Origin: Anaerolineae bacterium CG2_30_64_16
GTDB taxonomy: Bacteria > Chloroflexota > Anaerolineae > CG2-30-64-16
NCBI GenBank assembly: GCA_001871755.1
Contig: MNXL01000042.1
Coordinates: 1-5,287, forward strand
Reading direction: 5' to 3'
Length of the DNA: 5,287 nt
Shown here: positions 1 through 4,942 of the stretch, in pieces
How the letters are laid out: every line of letters begins with the position of its first letter
Position numbering within the stretch: the stretch's first letter is position 1
Position numbers and translations under genes: made by a program
Notes under the pieces: generated by a model
Databases searched by the model: none
What the model saw: the letters and a program-made list of their open reading frames with translations, nothing else
What the model was told of the DNA's origin: nothing

Positions 1-99
1 GAAAGGTCTTGTTGTATGGCCGAGATTTTGTACCGTGAACTCTCCTATGCTATCATCGGCGCGGCTATGGAAGTTCACCGCATCCTCGGTCCAGGCTTT

Positions 100-122
100 C
101 CTTCGACAGGCTCAGGACAAGC
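100..122 (+). repeat. Short dispersed repeat, 23-nt form (site 1)
   Basis: The unit starts CCTTCGAC, has a 3-base centre AGG, then CTCAGGACAAGC. It sits between the Phe and Leu codons of the GxxExxY signature and shifts the reading frame. The flanking codons rejoin perfectly when it is removed. Confidence 0.85.
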
Positions 123-245
123 CTGGAGGCGGTCTACCAGGCCGCCCTGGCCCACGAGCTTACCTTGCGCGGTATTCCGTTTGAAGTGCAGAAACGCCTG
201 CTGGTGACGTACAAGGGCCAGATCGCGGGCGAGTACATTGCTGAT

Positions 246-269
246 CCTTCGACTGCGCTCAGGACAGGC
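246..269 (+). repeat. Short dispersed repeat, 24-nt form (site 2)
   Basis: The unit starts CCTTCGAC, has centre TGCG, then CTCAGGACAGGC. It lies between Asp (GAT) and Phe (TTT) codons of the GxxExxY gene and reads in frame as PSTALRTG. Confidence 0.9.
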
Positions 270-392
270 TTTGTGGTAGATGGTAAGATCATTCTGGAAC
301 TCAAGGCGATTTCGACCCTAAACAAGGCTCACGAAGCCCAGGCGCTAAATTACTTGACCGCCACCGGCCTCCGGCTGGCCATCCTGCTCAAT

Positions 393-416
393 CCTTCGAC
401 TGCGCTCAGGACAGGC
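393..416 (+). repeat. Short dispersed repeat, 24-nt form (site 3)
   Basis: Identical to the unit at 246-269. It lies between Asn (AAT) and Phe (TTC) codons near the C-terminus of the GxxExxY gene, in frame, again as PSTALRTG. Confidence 0.9.
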
Positions 417-464
417 TTCGGCGCCGAATCGCTCCAGCGTGAGCGGGTGGTGAAGTAAGATTTC

Positions 465-529
465 GCCACGAATTGCACGAATTGACACGAAAAAGATAAT
501 AATTAGTGAAAATTCGTGTAATTCGTGGC
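465..529. repeat. Hairpin repeat, copy 1 (arms with ATTCGTG motifs)
   Basis: The left arm 465-483 and right arm 511-529 are 19-base inverted repeats differing at one position (GCACG against GTGT at the centre of the arm). An A/T-rich loop of 27 bases separates them. The copy begins just after the stop of the GxxExxY gene, so its RNA could fold into a strong stem and might end or stabilise that transcript. There is no U-tract, so it is not a classical terminator. Confidence 0.8.
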
Positions 530-543
530 AAAACGGAGCTCTC

Positions 544-604
544 GCCACGAATTTCACGAATTGACACGAAGAAAGCCTTAGTGAAAACTTGTGTAATTCG
601 TGGC
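544..604. repeat. Hairpin repeat, copy 2
   Basis: The left arm 544-562 and right arm 586-604 form the same kind of stem as copy 1, with two to three mismatches and a 23-base loop. The loop shares TTAGTGAAAA with the first copy, so the two are tandem members of one repeat family. Confidence 0.8.
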
Positions 605-610
605 AAAGAA

Positions 611-643
611 AAAGTCTTAGTGCAAATTCGTGGTGTTCGTGGC
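611..643. repeat. Hairpin repeat, copy 3, right half only
   Basis: The loop motif TCTTAGTG is followed by a right arm (624-643, containing ATTCGTGG and TTCGTGGC). No left arm directly precedes it, so this is a half copy that could compete for the left arms of copies 1 and 2. Confidence 0.6.
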
Positions 644-846
644 AAAACAACCGGTGTGGATGCGGGGCAAATTTGAGGCGGAGAGCGTGCATGGAGCGCG
701 GCGCCTGGCCGGATGGCGTTGAAACCTGGAACAACTTGCGCGTGATGGTGACAGGCGGCGCGGGGTTCTTGGGCCGGCACGTGGTGGCGAAGCTCCGCAA
801 GCACGGCGCAACCCAGATTGAGGTCGTTGATCGTGACCGCTACGAT

Positions 847-870
847 CCTTCGACTGCGCTCAGGACAGGC
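847..870 (+). repeat. Short dispersed repeat, 24-nt form (site 4)
   Basis: Same sequence as the units at 246 and 393. It lies between Asp (GAT) and Leu (CTG) codons of the epimerase and reads in frame as PSTALRTG. Its right end is also the left edge of the 112-bp tandem duplication. Confidence 0.9.
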
Positions 871-933
871 CTGCGGCAATTGGCCGACATCCGCCGTGCC
901 CTGAGTGAATGCAAGCCAGACCTGATCATTCAC

Positions 934-982
934 CCTTCGACTGCGCCCTTCGACAGACTCAGGGGGGGCCTCAGGACAGGTT
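934..982 (+). repeat. Nested double repeat, 49 nt (site 5)
   Basis: An outer unit starts CCTTCGACTGCG and resumes CTCAGGACAGG. Between the halves sits a second unit beginning CCCTTCGAC and ending CTCAGGGGGGGC. It follows the His codon of LIIH and adds one base relative to frame. Confidence 0.8.
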
Positions 983-1045
983 CTGCGGCAATTGGCCGAC
1001 ATCCGCCGTGCGCTGAATGAATGCAAGCCAAACCTGATCATTCAC

Positions 1046-1094
1046 CCTTCGACTCCGCCCTTCGACAGACTCAGGGGGGGCCTCAGGGCAGGCT
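1046..1094 (+). repeat. Nested double repeat, 49 nt, duplicated copy (site 6)
   Basis: Second copy of the nested structure at 934-982, carried along by the 112-bp duplication with three base differences. After it the epimerase resumes as LAARVGGIGANRAHPAEFFYDN, the expected continuation of LIIH. Confidence 0.8.
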
Positions 1095-1160
1095 CTGGCG
1101 GCACGCGTGGGCGGGATCGGCGCCAACCGGGCGCACCCCGCCGAGTTCTTCTACGACAAT

Positions 1161-1183
1161 CCTTCGGCAAACTCAGGACGGGC
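1161..1183 (+). repeat. Short dispersed repeat, 23-nt form (site 7)
   Basis: CCTTCGGC, a 3-base centre AAA, then CTCAGGACGGGC. It lies between Asn (AAT) and Leu (CTG) codons, splitting FFYDN from LMMGVPLLHEA, and moves the frame by minus one. Confidence 0.85.
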
Positions 1184-1273
1184 CTGATGATGGGCGTGCC
1201 GCTGCTGCACGAGGCGTGGCGGGCCGGTGTGAGCAAGTTCGTGGCGTTGGGGACGGTGTGCGCGTATCCCAAT

Positions 1274-1296
1274 CCTTCGACACACTCAGGACATGG
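1274..1296 (+). repeat. Short dispersed repeat, 23-nt form (site 8)
   Basis: CCTTCGAC, centre ACA, then CTCAGGACATGG. It lies between Asn (AAT) and Phe (TTT), splitting GTVCAYPN from FTPVPFREEDLW, and shifts frame. Confidence 0.85.
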
Positions 1297-1360
1297 TTTA
1301 CGCCGGTGCCGTTTCGTGAAGAGGATTTGTGGAATGGCTACCCCGAGGAGACCAACGCGC

Positions 1361-1385
1361 TCCTTCGACTGCGCTCAGGACAGGC
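1361..1385 (+). repeat. Short dispersed repeat, 24-nt form plus one base (site 9)
   Basis: The 24-nt unit with centre TGCG lies at 1362-1385, preceded by one extra T. It lies just before the catalytic YGLAK codons of the epimerase. Net effect is one base more than a multiple of three. Confidence 0.8.
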
Positions 1386-1411
1386 TTTATGGCCTGGCCA
1401 AGAAGATGCTT

Positions 1412-1434
1412 GGTTCGACAGGCTCACCACAGGG
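1412..1434 (+). repeat. Diverged short dispersed repeat, 23-nt form (site 10)
   Basis: GGTTCGAC, centre AGG, then CTCACCACAGGG. It is the most diverged unit but has the same length and position rules. It splits KKML from LVQSQAYRQQYG between Leu codons (CTT and CTG) and shifts frame. Confidence 0.7.
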
Positions 1435-1521
1435 CTGGTGCAGTCGCAAGCCTATCGCCAGCAGTACGGCTTCAACAGCATCTTTTTGTTGCCGGTGAAC
1501 CTGTACGGGCCGGGCGATAAT

Positions 1522-1545
1522 CCTTCGATGGAGCTCAGGACAGGC
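1522..1545 (+). repeat. Short dispersed repeat, 24-nt form (site 11)
   Basis: CCTTCGAT, centre GGAG, then CTCAGGACAGGC. It lies between Asn (AAT) and Phe (TTC), splitting the conserved GPGDN-FDPESSH, and reads in frame as PSMELRTG. Confidence 0.85.
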
Positions 1546-1695
1546 TTCGATCCGGAATCTTCGCACGTAATTCCGGCGCTGATCCGGAAGTTCGTCGAAG
1601 CGAAGGCCAAAGGCGAGGCCGAGGTGGTGGCCTGGGGCGATGGCTCGCCGACGCGGGAGTTTTTGTACGTGGCGGACGCGGCCGAGGGGATCCTT

Positions 1696-1719
1696 CCTTC
1701 GACCCGGCTCAGGACGTGG
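1696..1719 (+). repeat. Short dispersed repeat, 24-nt form (site 12)
   Basis: CCTTCGAC, centre CCGG, then CTCAGGACGTGG. It lies between Leu (CTT) and Leu (CTG), reading in frame as PSTRLRTW. It is the last unit I can find in the window. Confidence 0.8.
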
Positions 1720-2002
1720 CTGGCGGCGGAGCGCTACGACGACAGCCTGCCTGTGAACTTGGGCAGTGCGTTCGAGATCAGCATTAAGGACCTGACCGAG
1801 ATGATCGCTCGCCTGTGCGGCTTCGAGGGGCGGATCGCTTGGGACACGGCGAAACCCAACGGTCAGCCGCGCCGAAAACTGGATACGAGCCGGGCGAAGG
1901 CGCTGTTCGGGTTTGAGGCGACGACGCCGTTCGAGGCGGGGCTGCGACGGACGATTCAGTGGTATCGGGACTCTGCAGGTGGTTCAAGTGCCATTCACGA
2001 TT

Positions 2003-2008
2003 AGGGAG
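2003..2008 (+). promoter_or_regulatory. Ribosome binding site of rfbF
   Basis: AGGGAG lies eight bases before the ATG at 2017 and overlaps the TAG stop of the epimerase. This fixes the rfbF start and implies translational linkage. Confidence 0.65.
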
Positions 2009-2016
2009 ACTTCGTT

Positions 2017-2484
2017 ATGAAGGTAGGCATCTTGGCGGGCGGTTTGGGCACGCGGCTGTCGGAAGAAACGGCCCTCAAACCCAAGCCGATGGTCGAGATC
2101 GGCGGCCAACCCATGCTGTGGCACATCATGCAGAGCTACGCCACCTACGGGTTCAAAGAATTCGTGGTCGCACTGGGGTACAAAGGGGAAGCGATCAAGG
2201 ATTACTTCGTGAACTATCGCTATCGCAACCGCAGCCTGACCGTGCGACTCGGTAGCGGCGACATCCAGATGCATGATGGCGAGAGCGAAGATTGGACAGT
2301 TCATCTCTTGGACACAGGCGCGGACACTCAAACTGGCGGACGCGTCAAACGGCTGGCCCGCTTTGTGGGTAACGAGCCCTTTATGCTGACCTATGGCGAC
2401 GGCGTGTGCAGCCTGGACATTCGTGATCTGGTGGCTTTTCATCTTTACAAGCTCTGTTGGACTGGACGCCCCGAGTTTGTCTAG
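2017..2484 (+). pseudogene. rfbF: Glucose-1-phosphate cytidylyltransferase, N-terminal half only
   Basis: RfbF joins CTP and glucose 1-phosphate to CDP-glucose, the first step toward CDP-3,6-dideoxyhexoses and related sugars. The nucleotidyltransferase signature GGLGTRL is at residues 8-14, KPKPM at 21-25, and the metal-binding TYGDGV at 125-130 with Asp128. The match stops at LVAFH (about residue 142). The remaining 13 residues (LYKLCWTGRPEFV) are unrelated and are read out of frame from the tail of another gene. Family members are about 255-260 residues, so roughly the C-terminal 115 residues, which help bind the sugar, are missing. The product is therefore probably inactive. It follows the epimerase by 12 bases and lies upstream of rfbH, as in dideoxyhexose clusters, but the usual rfbG between them is absent. 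Family assignment is very confident. Confidence 0.88.
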
Positions 2485-2531
2485 AAGATGGGTTGAGAGA
2501 TACAATCGAGTGGTATCGGGCTACTTTGTGA
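2446..2531 (+). pseudogene. C-terminal remnant of a nucleotide-sugar epimerase/dehydratase
   Basis: In the frame of 2451, the bases read ALLDWTPRVCLEDGLRDTIEWYRATL followed by TGA at 2529-2531. This is the typical C-terminal end of extended short-chain sugar epimerases/dehydratases (LLGW.P...LE.GL..TIEWYR). The same pattern ends the epimerase upstream (ALFGFEATTPFEAGLRRTIQWYRD). No start or nucleotide-binding domain precedes it; it is joined to the broken end of rfbF near 2437-2450. It could be the last piece of rfbG or of another cluster epimerase; 26 codons do not decide which. Confidence 0.72.
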
Positions 2532-2551
2532 TCACAGCGGAGACAGAGGAC

Positions 2552-2770
2552 ATGTTACAAACAGTGCGGGTGAAGCAAACAGTGAGCCTGGAAGGATTGT
2601 TGACGCTGCGGCTACCGAGTCTGCGCGGGGTTGAGGTGGAGGCTGTCGTCGTGCCGATTGGGGTCAAGGTTCCGCCGGAGGCCCTGGCGAGCGCCCGCTT
2701 GCAGGAGCAAACCGGCTTTGCCCAACAGGTGCTGGCGGACCCGGCGGAGGATGTCTGGAATGCCCTTTGA
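2552..2770 (+). CDS. Small antitoxin-like protein upstream of a MazF/PemK-like domain
   Basis: A 72-residue acidic protein starts MLQTVRVKQTVSLEGLLTLRLPSLRGVEVEAVVVPIG and ends DPAEDVWNAL. I do not recognise a precise family. A small acidic protein with a short N-terminal beta-rich part and a W-containing tail, overlapping a MazF-like gene by 11 bases (2760-2770), is the usual layout of a type II antitoxin before its toxin. GGAG at 2539-2542, nine bases before the ATG, supports the start. The role is inferred from position; it would bind and neutralise the toxin and repress the promoter. The gene begins 20 bases after the stop of the epimerase remnant. Confidence 0.6.
   Translation: MLQTVRVKQTVSLEGLLTLRLPSLRGVEVEAVVVPIGVKVPPEALASARLQEQTGFAQQVLADPAEDVWNAL
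2746..2750 (+). promoter_or_regulatory. Ribosome binding site of the toxin-RfbH reading frame
   Basis: GGAGG lies nine bases before the ATG at 2760, inside the antitoxin-like gene. It favours this start over the upstream in-frame ATG at 2631, whose extra peptide is Arg/Ala-rich and is read in another frame of the antitoxin gene. Confidence 0.6.
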
Positions 2771-4367
2771 GATCAGCGCGGGCGGCATCTACAAGCTGCC
2801 CTTCCCCTTCAGCGATCTGTCGGCCAGCAAGGCGCGGCCGGCGCTGGCGCTGAGCGACCCGGACGAAAACGGTGACGTGCGCTTCGCCTTCATTACTACT
2901 AGGCCAGACGCCGATGAGCGTGGGCTGGCGCTGATTGCCAGCCATTACGACGGGCCGGCGCTGCCTTACCCCAGCTATCTGCGCTTGGACAAGGCCTTCT
3001 TGCTGCACCGCAGCCTGGCCCTCAAGCCGCTGGCTCGGCTGACATCTCAGGCTATGGCCGCCATCCTGCGCCAGATGATCCTGGCCGAGACGCCCCGCTA
3101 TCACCAGTTCAAGTTTGGCCGTGATGATTTCCGGCCCGGCTCCGACCTGGTGCATTACGCCGGTCGGGTTTTCGATGCGGAGGAGTTGGTCAACTTGGTG
3201 GATGCCAGCCTCGACTTCTACCTGACCGCCAATCGGTATGCGGAGCAGTTCGAGAGCGAGTTTGCCGACATCCTCGGGCTGTCGAATGCGCTGCTGGTCA
3301 ACTCAGGGTCGTCGGCTAACCTGGTAGCCCTGACATCTCTGACCTCGCCCAAGTTGGGTGAGCGCCGTTTGAAGCCAGGGGACGAGGTCATCACGGTGGC
3401 GGCGGGGTTCCCGACCACAGTCGCGCCGATCCTGCAAAACCAGCTCATTCCCGTGTTCGTGGATGTCAATCTTGGGGACTACACGGCGATCCCTGAACGC
3501 CTGGCCGAGGCGATCGGCCCAAAGACGCGGGCGATCATGATGGCGCATACGCTGGGCGTGCCGTTCAACCTCGATGTGGCGACCGCGTTGGCGCGCGAAC
3601 ATGACTTATGGCTGGTGGAAGACAACTGCGACGCGCTCGGTTCCCGCTATCGGGGCCAACTGACCGGCGCCTTCGGCCACCTGGCGACGTTCTCCTTCTA
3701 TCCCGCGCATCACATCACCATGGGCGAGGGTGGCTGCGTGGTCACCGACGATGAGTTGTTGGCGCGTATCGCCCGCTCGGTGCGTGATTGGGGCCGCGAC
3801 TGCTATTGCGCTGGCGGCGAGAACAACACCTGCGGCAAGCGCTTCGGTCAGCAGTTCGGCGCCTTGCCCTATGGCTACGACCACAAGTACGTTTATAGCC
3901 ACATCGGCTATAATCTCAAAGTCACCGATATGCAGGCAGCCATTGGCTGCGCGCAACTTGCCAAGTTGGAAAGCTTTATTGTGAAGCGCAAGGCCAATCA
4001 CGGCCGGCTGATGGAGATTCTGCGGCCGTATGAAGATCGCCTGATCTTGCCCAGTGCCACCGAGCACTCGGACCCCTCCTGGTTCGCTTTCGTGATTACG
4101 GTCCGGGACGACGCCGGCTTTACCCGTGCGGACCTGGTCCGCTTCCTCGAGGTGAACCGGATCGAGACGCGCAACCTGTTCAGCGGCAACTTGCTGCGCC
4201 ATCCCGCCTTTCAGGACATCCCCCGCCGGGTGGTGGGCGATCTGGCCAACAGCGACCTGATCACCCGCAACACTTTCTTCATCGGCGTCTATCCGGGGAT
4301 CGGCGAGCCGCAACTTGATTACATCGCGGATGTCTTTGCGCGATTCATGACCGGGGAGCGAGTCTAA
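2760..4367 (+). CDS. rfbH: MazF/PemK-like toxin domain fused in frame to RfbH (CDP-4-keto-6-deoxyglucose 3-dehydrase)
   Basis: This 535-residue frame has two unrelated parts. Residues 1 to about 105 resemble PemK/MazF endoribonucleases: GIYKLPFPFSDLSASKARPALALS with the Arg26-Pro27 pair, FAFITT with Thr46/47, and YLRLDKAFLL...LKPLARLTSQAM. Residues from about 106 on are RfbH (enzyme E1), which uses pyridoxamine phosphate and a [2Fe-2S] cluster to remove the 3-hydroxyl of CDP-4-keto-6-deoxyglucose. NSGSSAN is at 181-187. The His that replaces the aminotransferase Lys is His317 (PAHHITMGEGG). The cluster cysteines 290, 348, 350 and 358 have the exact CX57CX1CX7C spacing known for E1. The RfbH part (about 430 residues) is nearly complete, lacking perhaps ten N-terminal residues. 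RfbH alone could start at ATG 3054 or 3075, but neither has a clear ribosome site. A reductase-like gene follows five bases later. RfbH identity is very confident; the toxin part is good; a functional fusion is doubtful. Confidence 0.88.
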   Translation: MPFEISAGGIYKLPFPFSDLSASKARPALALSDPDENGDVRFAFITTRPDADERGLALIASHYDGPALPYPSYLRLDKAFLLHRSLALKPLARLTSQAMAAILRQMILAETPRYHQFKFGRDDFRPGSDLVHYAGRVFDAEELVNLVDASLDFYLTANRYAEQFESEFADILGLSNALLVNSGSSANLVALTSLTSPKLGERRLKPGDEVITVAAGFPTTVAPILQNQLIPVFVDVNLGDYTAIPERLAEAIGPKTRAIMMAHTLGVPFNLDVATALAREHDLWLVEDNCDALGSRYRGQLTGAFGHLATFSFYPAHHITMGEGGCVVTDDELLARIARSVRDWGRDCYCAGGENNTCGKRFGQQFGALPYGYDHKYVYSHIGYNLKVTDMQAAIGCAQLAKLESFIVKRKANHGRLMEILRPYEDRLILPSATEHSDPSWFAFVITVRDDAGFTRADLVRFLEVNRIETRNLFSGNLLRHPAFQDIPRRVVGDLANSDLITRNTFFIGVYPGIGEPQLDYIADVFARFMTGERV

Positions 4368-4895
4368 GCCGGATGGGTATGCCACAGAAGATCCGTTGTC
4401 AGGTTGCGGACATCATTGACCATGGGGAGCACGTATATACGGTTGACTTGCTGCCCGAGCGCCCCGTGCCGCGCTTCCAGCCGGGGCAGTTCTTACACCT
4501 GGCTCTTGATCCCTATGATCCCAGCGGTTTCTGGCCGGAGTCGCGGGTCTTCTCCATCGCCAGCTCGCCCAGCCGCCGGGAGCGGCTGCGCATCTCCTAC
4601 TCGGTGAAGGGGCGCTTCACGCCGCGCTATTGGGTGGATAAGGTGGTGGATGCCCTGAACGAGGCCGGCAAAGCGTTGAAGGGCAGCCGGGTTCTGGTGT
4701 TGGGCGTGGCGTACAAGAAGGACATTGACGACCTGCGCGAGTCGCCGGCGCTGGATGTGATCGAGCTGCTGCGCCAGAAGGGCGCCGACGTGCGTTATCA
4801 TGATCCTTACGTGCCGGCCATCCGCCACAACGGCTGCGAGATGACCGGCGAGGCGGACCTGGACGCGGCGTTAGCCGCGGCTCAAAGCGCTGACC

Positions 4896-4925
4896 TTGAC
4901 ATTTCGTGCGTGTCTGGGTTGCAAT
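4896..4925 (+). promoter_or_regulatory. Candidate sigma-70 type promoter
   Basis: A perfect TTGACA (4896-4901) is followed after 18 bases by TGCAAT (4920-4925), four of six matches to TATAAT. It lies just where the dehydrogenase match ends, suggesting the open frame here runs into what was an intergenic region. Confidence 0.4.
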
Positions 4926-4942
4926 GGCAACCGTTTGCGCAA
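4917..4942. promoter_or_regulatory. Operator-like palindromes, LacI-type
   Basis: Three overlapping dyads are visible: GGTTGC/GCAACC around AATG (4917-4932), GCAA-CCGT-TTGC with a central CG (4927-4938), and TTGCGCAA (4935-4942). A GCAA...CG...TTGC dyad overlapping the downstream edge of a -10 box is the usual arrangement of LacI-family operators. No LacI gene or target operon is visible. Confidence 0.35.

Larger units (their letters stand above)
16..458 (+). pseudogene. GxxExxY family protein, interrupted by three short repeat insertions
   Basis: The reading begins MAEILYRELSYAIIGAAMEVHRILGPGF and, after a 23-nt repeat at 100-122, continues in another frame as LEAVYQAALAHEL. This rebuilds the GxxExxY signature (G-F-L-E-A-V-Y) that names the family. 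The rest carries a PD-(D/E)xK nuclease-like core (IAD, FVVDGK, ELK) and the family ending LLN-FGA...R.VVK. Members are usually about 120-130 residues and their function is not established. Removing the three repeats (100-122, 246-269, 393-416) leaves exactly 124 codons including the stop, so family length is normal. The repeats at 246 and 393 are 24 nt and add PSTALRTG in frame; the one at 100 breaks frame. The start at 16 follows a GAAAGG ribosome site at 1-6. As written only 165-458 could be made from an internal ATG, lacking the N-terminal signature. Identity is confident; function and expression are not. Confidence 0.8.
871..1094 (+). repeat. 112-bp tandem duplication (871-982 and 983-1094)
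   Basis: Two adjacent 112-base copies differ at six positions by my count. Each holds 63 bases of epimerase coding sequence (LRQLADIRRAL.ECKP.LIIH) followed by a 49-base composite repeat. The 5' copy is immediately preceded by a repeat unit (847-870), so both duplication edges fall in repeat ends. This fits unequal recombination between neighbouring repeat units. Because 112 is not a multiple of 3, the duplication shifts the frame. Confidence 0.9.
691..2004 (+). pseudogene. fcl: GDP-L-fucose synthase-like NAD-dependent epimerase, broken by nine repeat insertions and a duplication
   Basis: Pieces in changing frames spell an extended short-chain dehydrogenase close to GDP-L-fucose synthase (GDP-4-keto-6-deoxymannose epimerase/reductase). 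A nucleotide-binding VTGGAGFLG lies at 748-774. The GTVCAYP segment at 1250-1270 matches the family GSSCIYP, with Thr for the catalytic Ser and the Cys kept. The catalytic YxxxK is YGLAK at 1388-1402. The family stretch VNLYGPGDN-FDPESSHVIPALIRKF is split by a repeat, and its His (1564-1566) is the second general acid position. The start at 691 has GGAGA six bases upstream. Reading frame changes at 934-982, 1046-1094, 1161, 1274, about 1361 and 1412, and the last piece is open to the TAG at 2002. Excising all repeat units plus one duplicate copy gives 329 codons including the stop, the normal family length. It sits 12 bases before rfbF, so it was probably co-transcribed. Family assignment is firm; the exact sugar substrate is less so. 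Confidence 0.8.

Noticed and set aside
482..510. TTGACA at 482-487 followed by A/T-rich sequence, as a promoter for the epimerase
   Set aside because: TTGACA recurs at the same place in the second hairpin copy, so it is part of the repeat, and no -10 box stands at 16-18 bases.
465..529. Rho-independent terminator of the GxxExxY gene
   Set aside because: The stem is strong, but the loop is 27 bases and no T-run follows, and identical structures recur in tandem, so a repeat element is the better call.
345..1041. Long reverse-strand open frames across 345-1041
   Set aside because: Their translations are the antisense of the repeat units (ACPERSRR-like) and of the hairpin repeats (HELHEFSL-like). 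The sense strand carries recognisable family motifs.
100..1719. CRISPR array
   Set aside because: Repeats are 23-24 nt and similar, but the intervals are irregular, from 27 to over 400 bases, and encode conserved protein. There are no uniform spacers and no cas genes.
2631..2759. N-terminal extension of the toxin-RfbH frame starting at 2631
   Set aside because: The extra peptide is Arg/Pro/Ala-rich, read out of frame from the antitoxin gene, and the start at 2760 has GGAGG at good spacing.
3606..4385. 259-codon reverse-strand open frame opposite rfbH
   Set aside because: It is the antisense of a strongly conserved enzyme in high-GC sequence, with no recognisable motif and no ribosome site that I can see.
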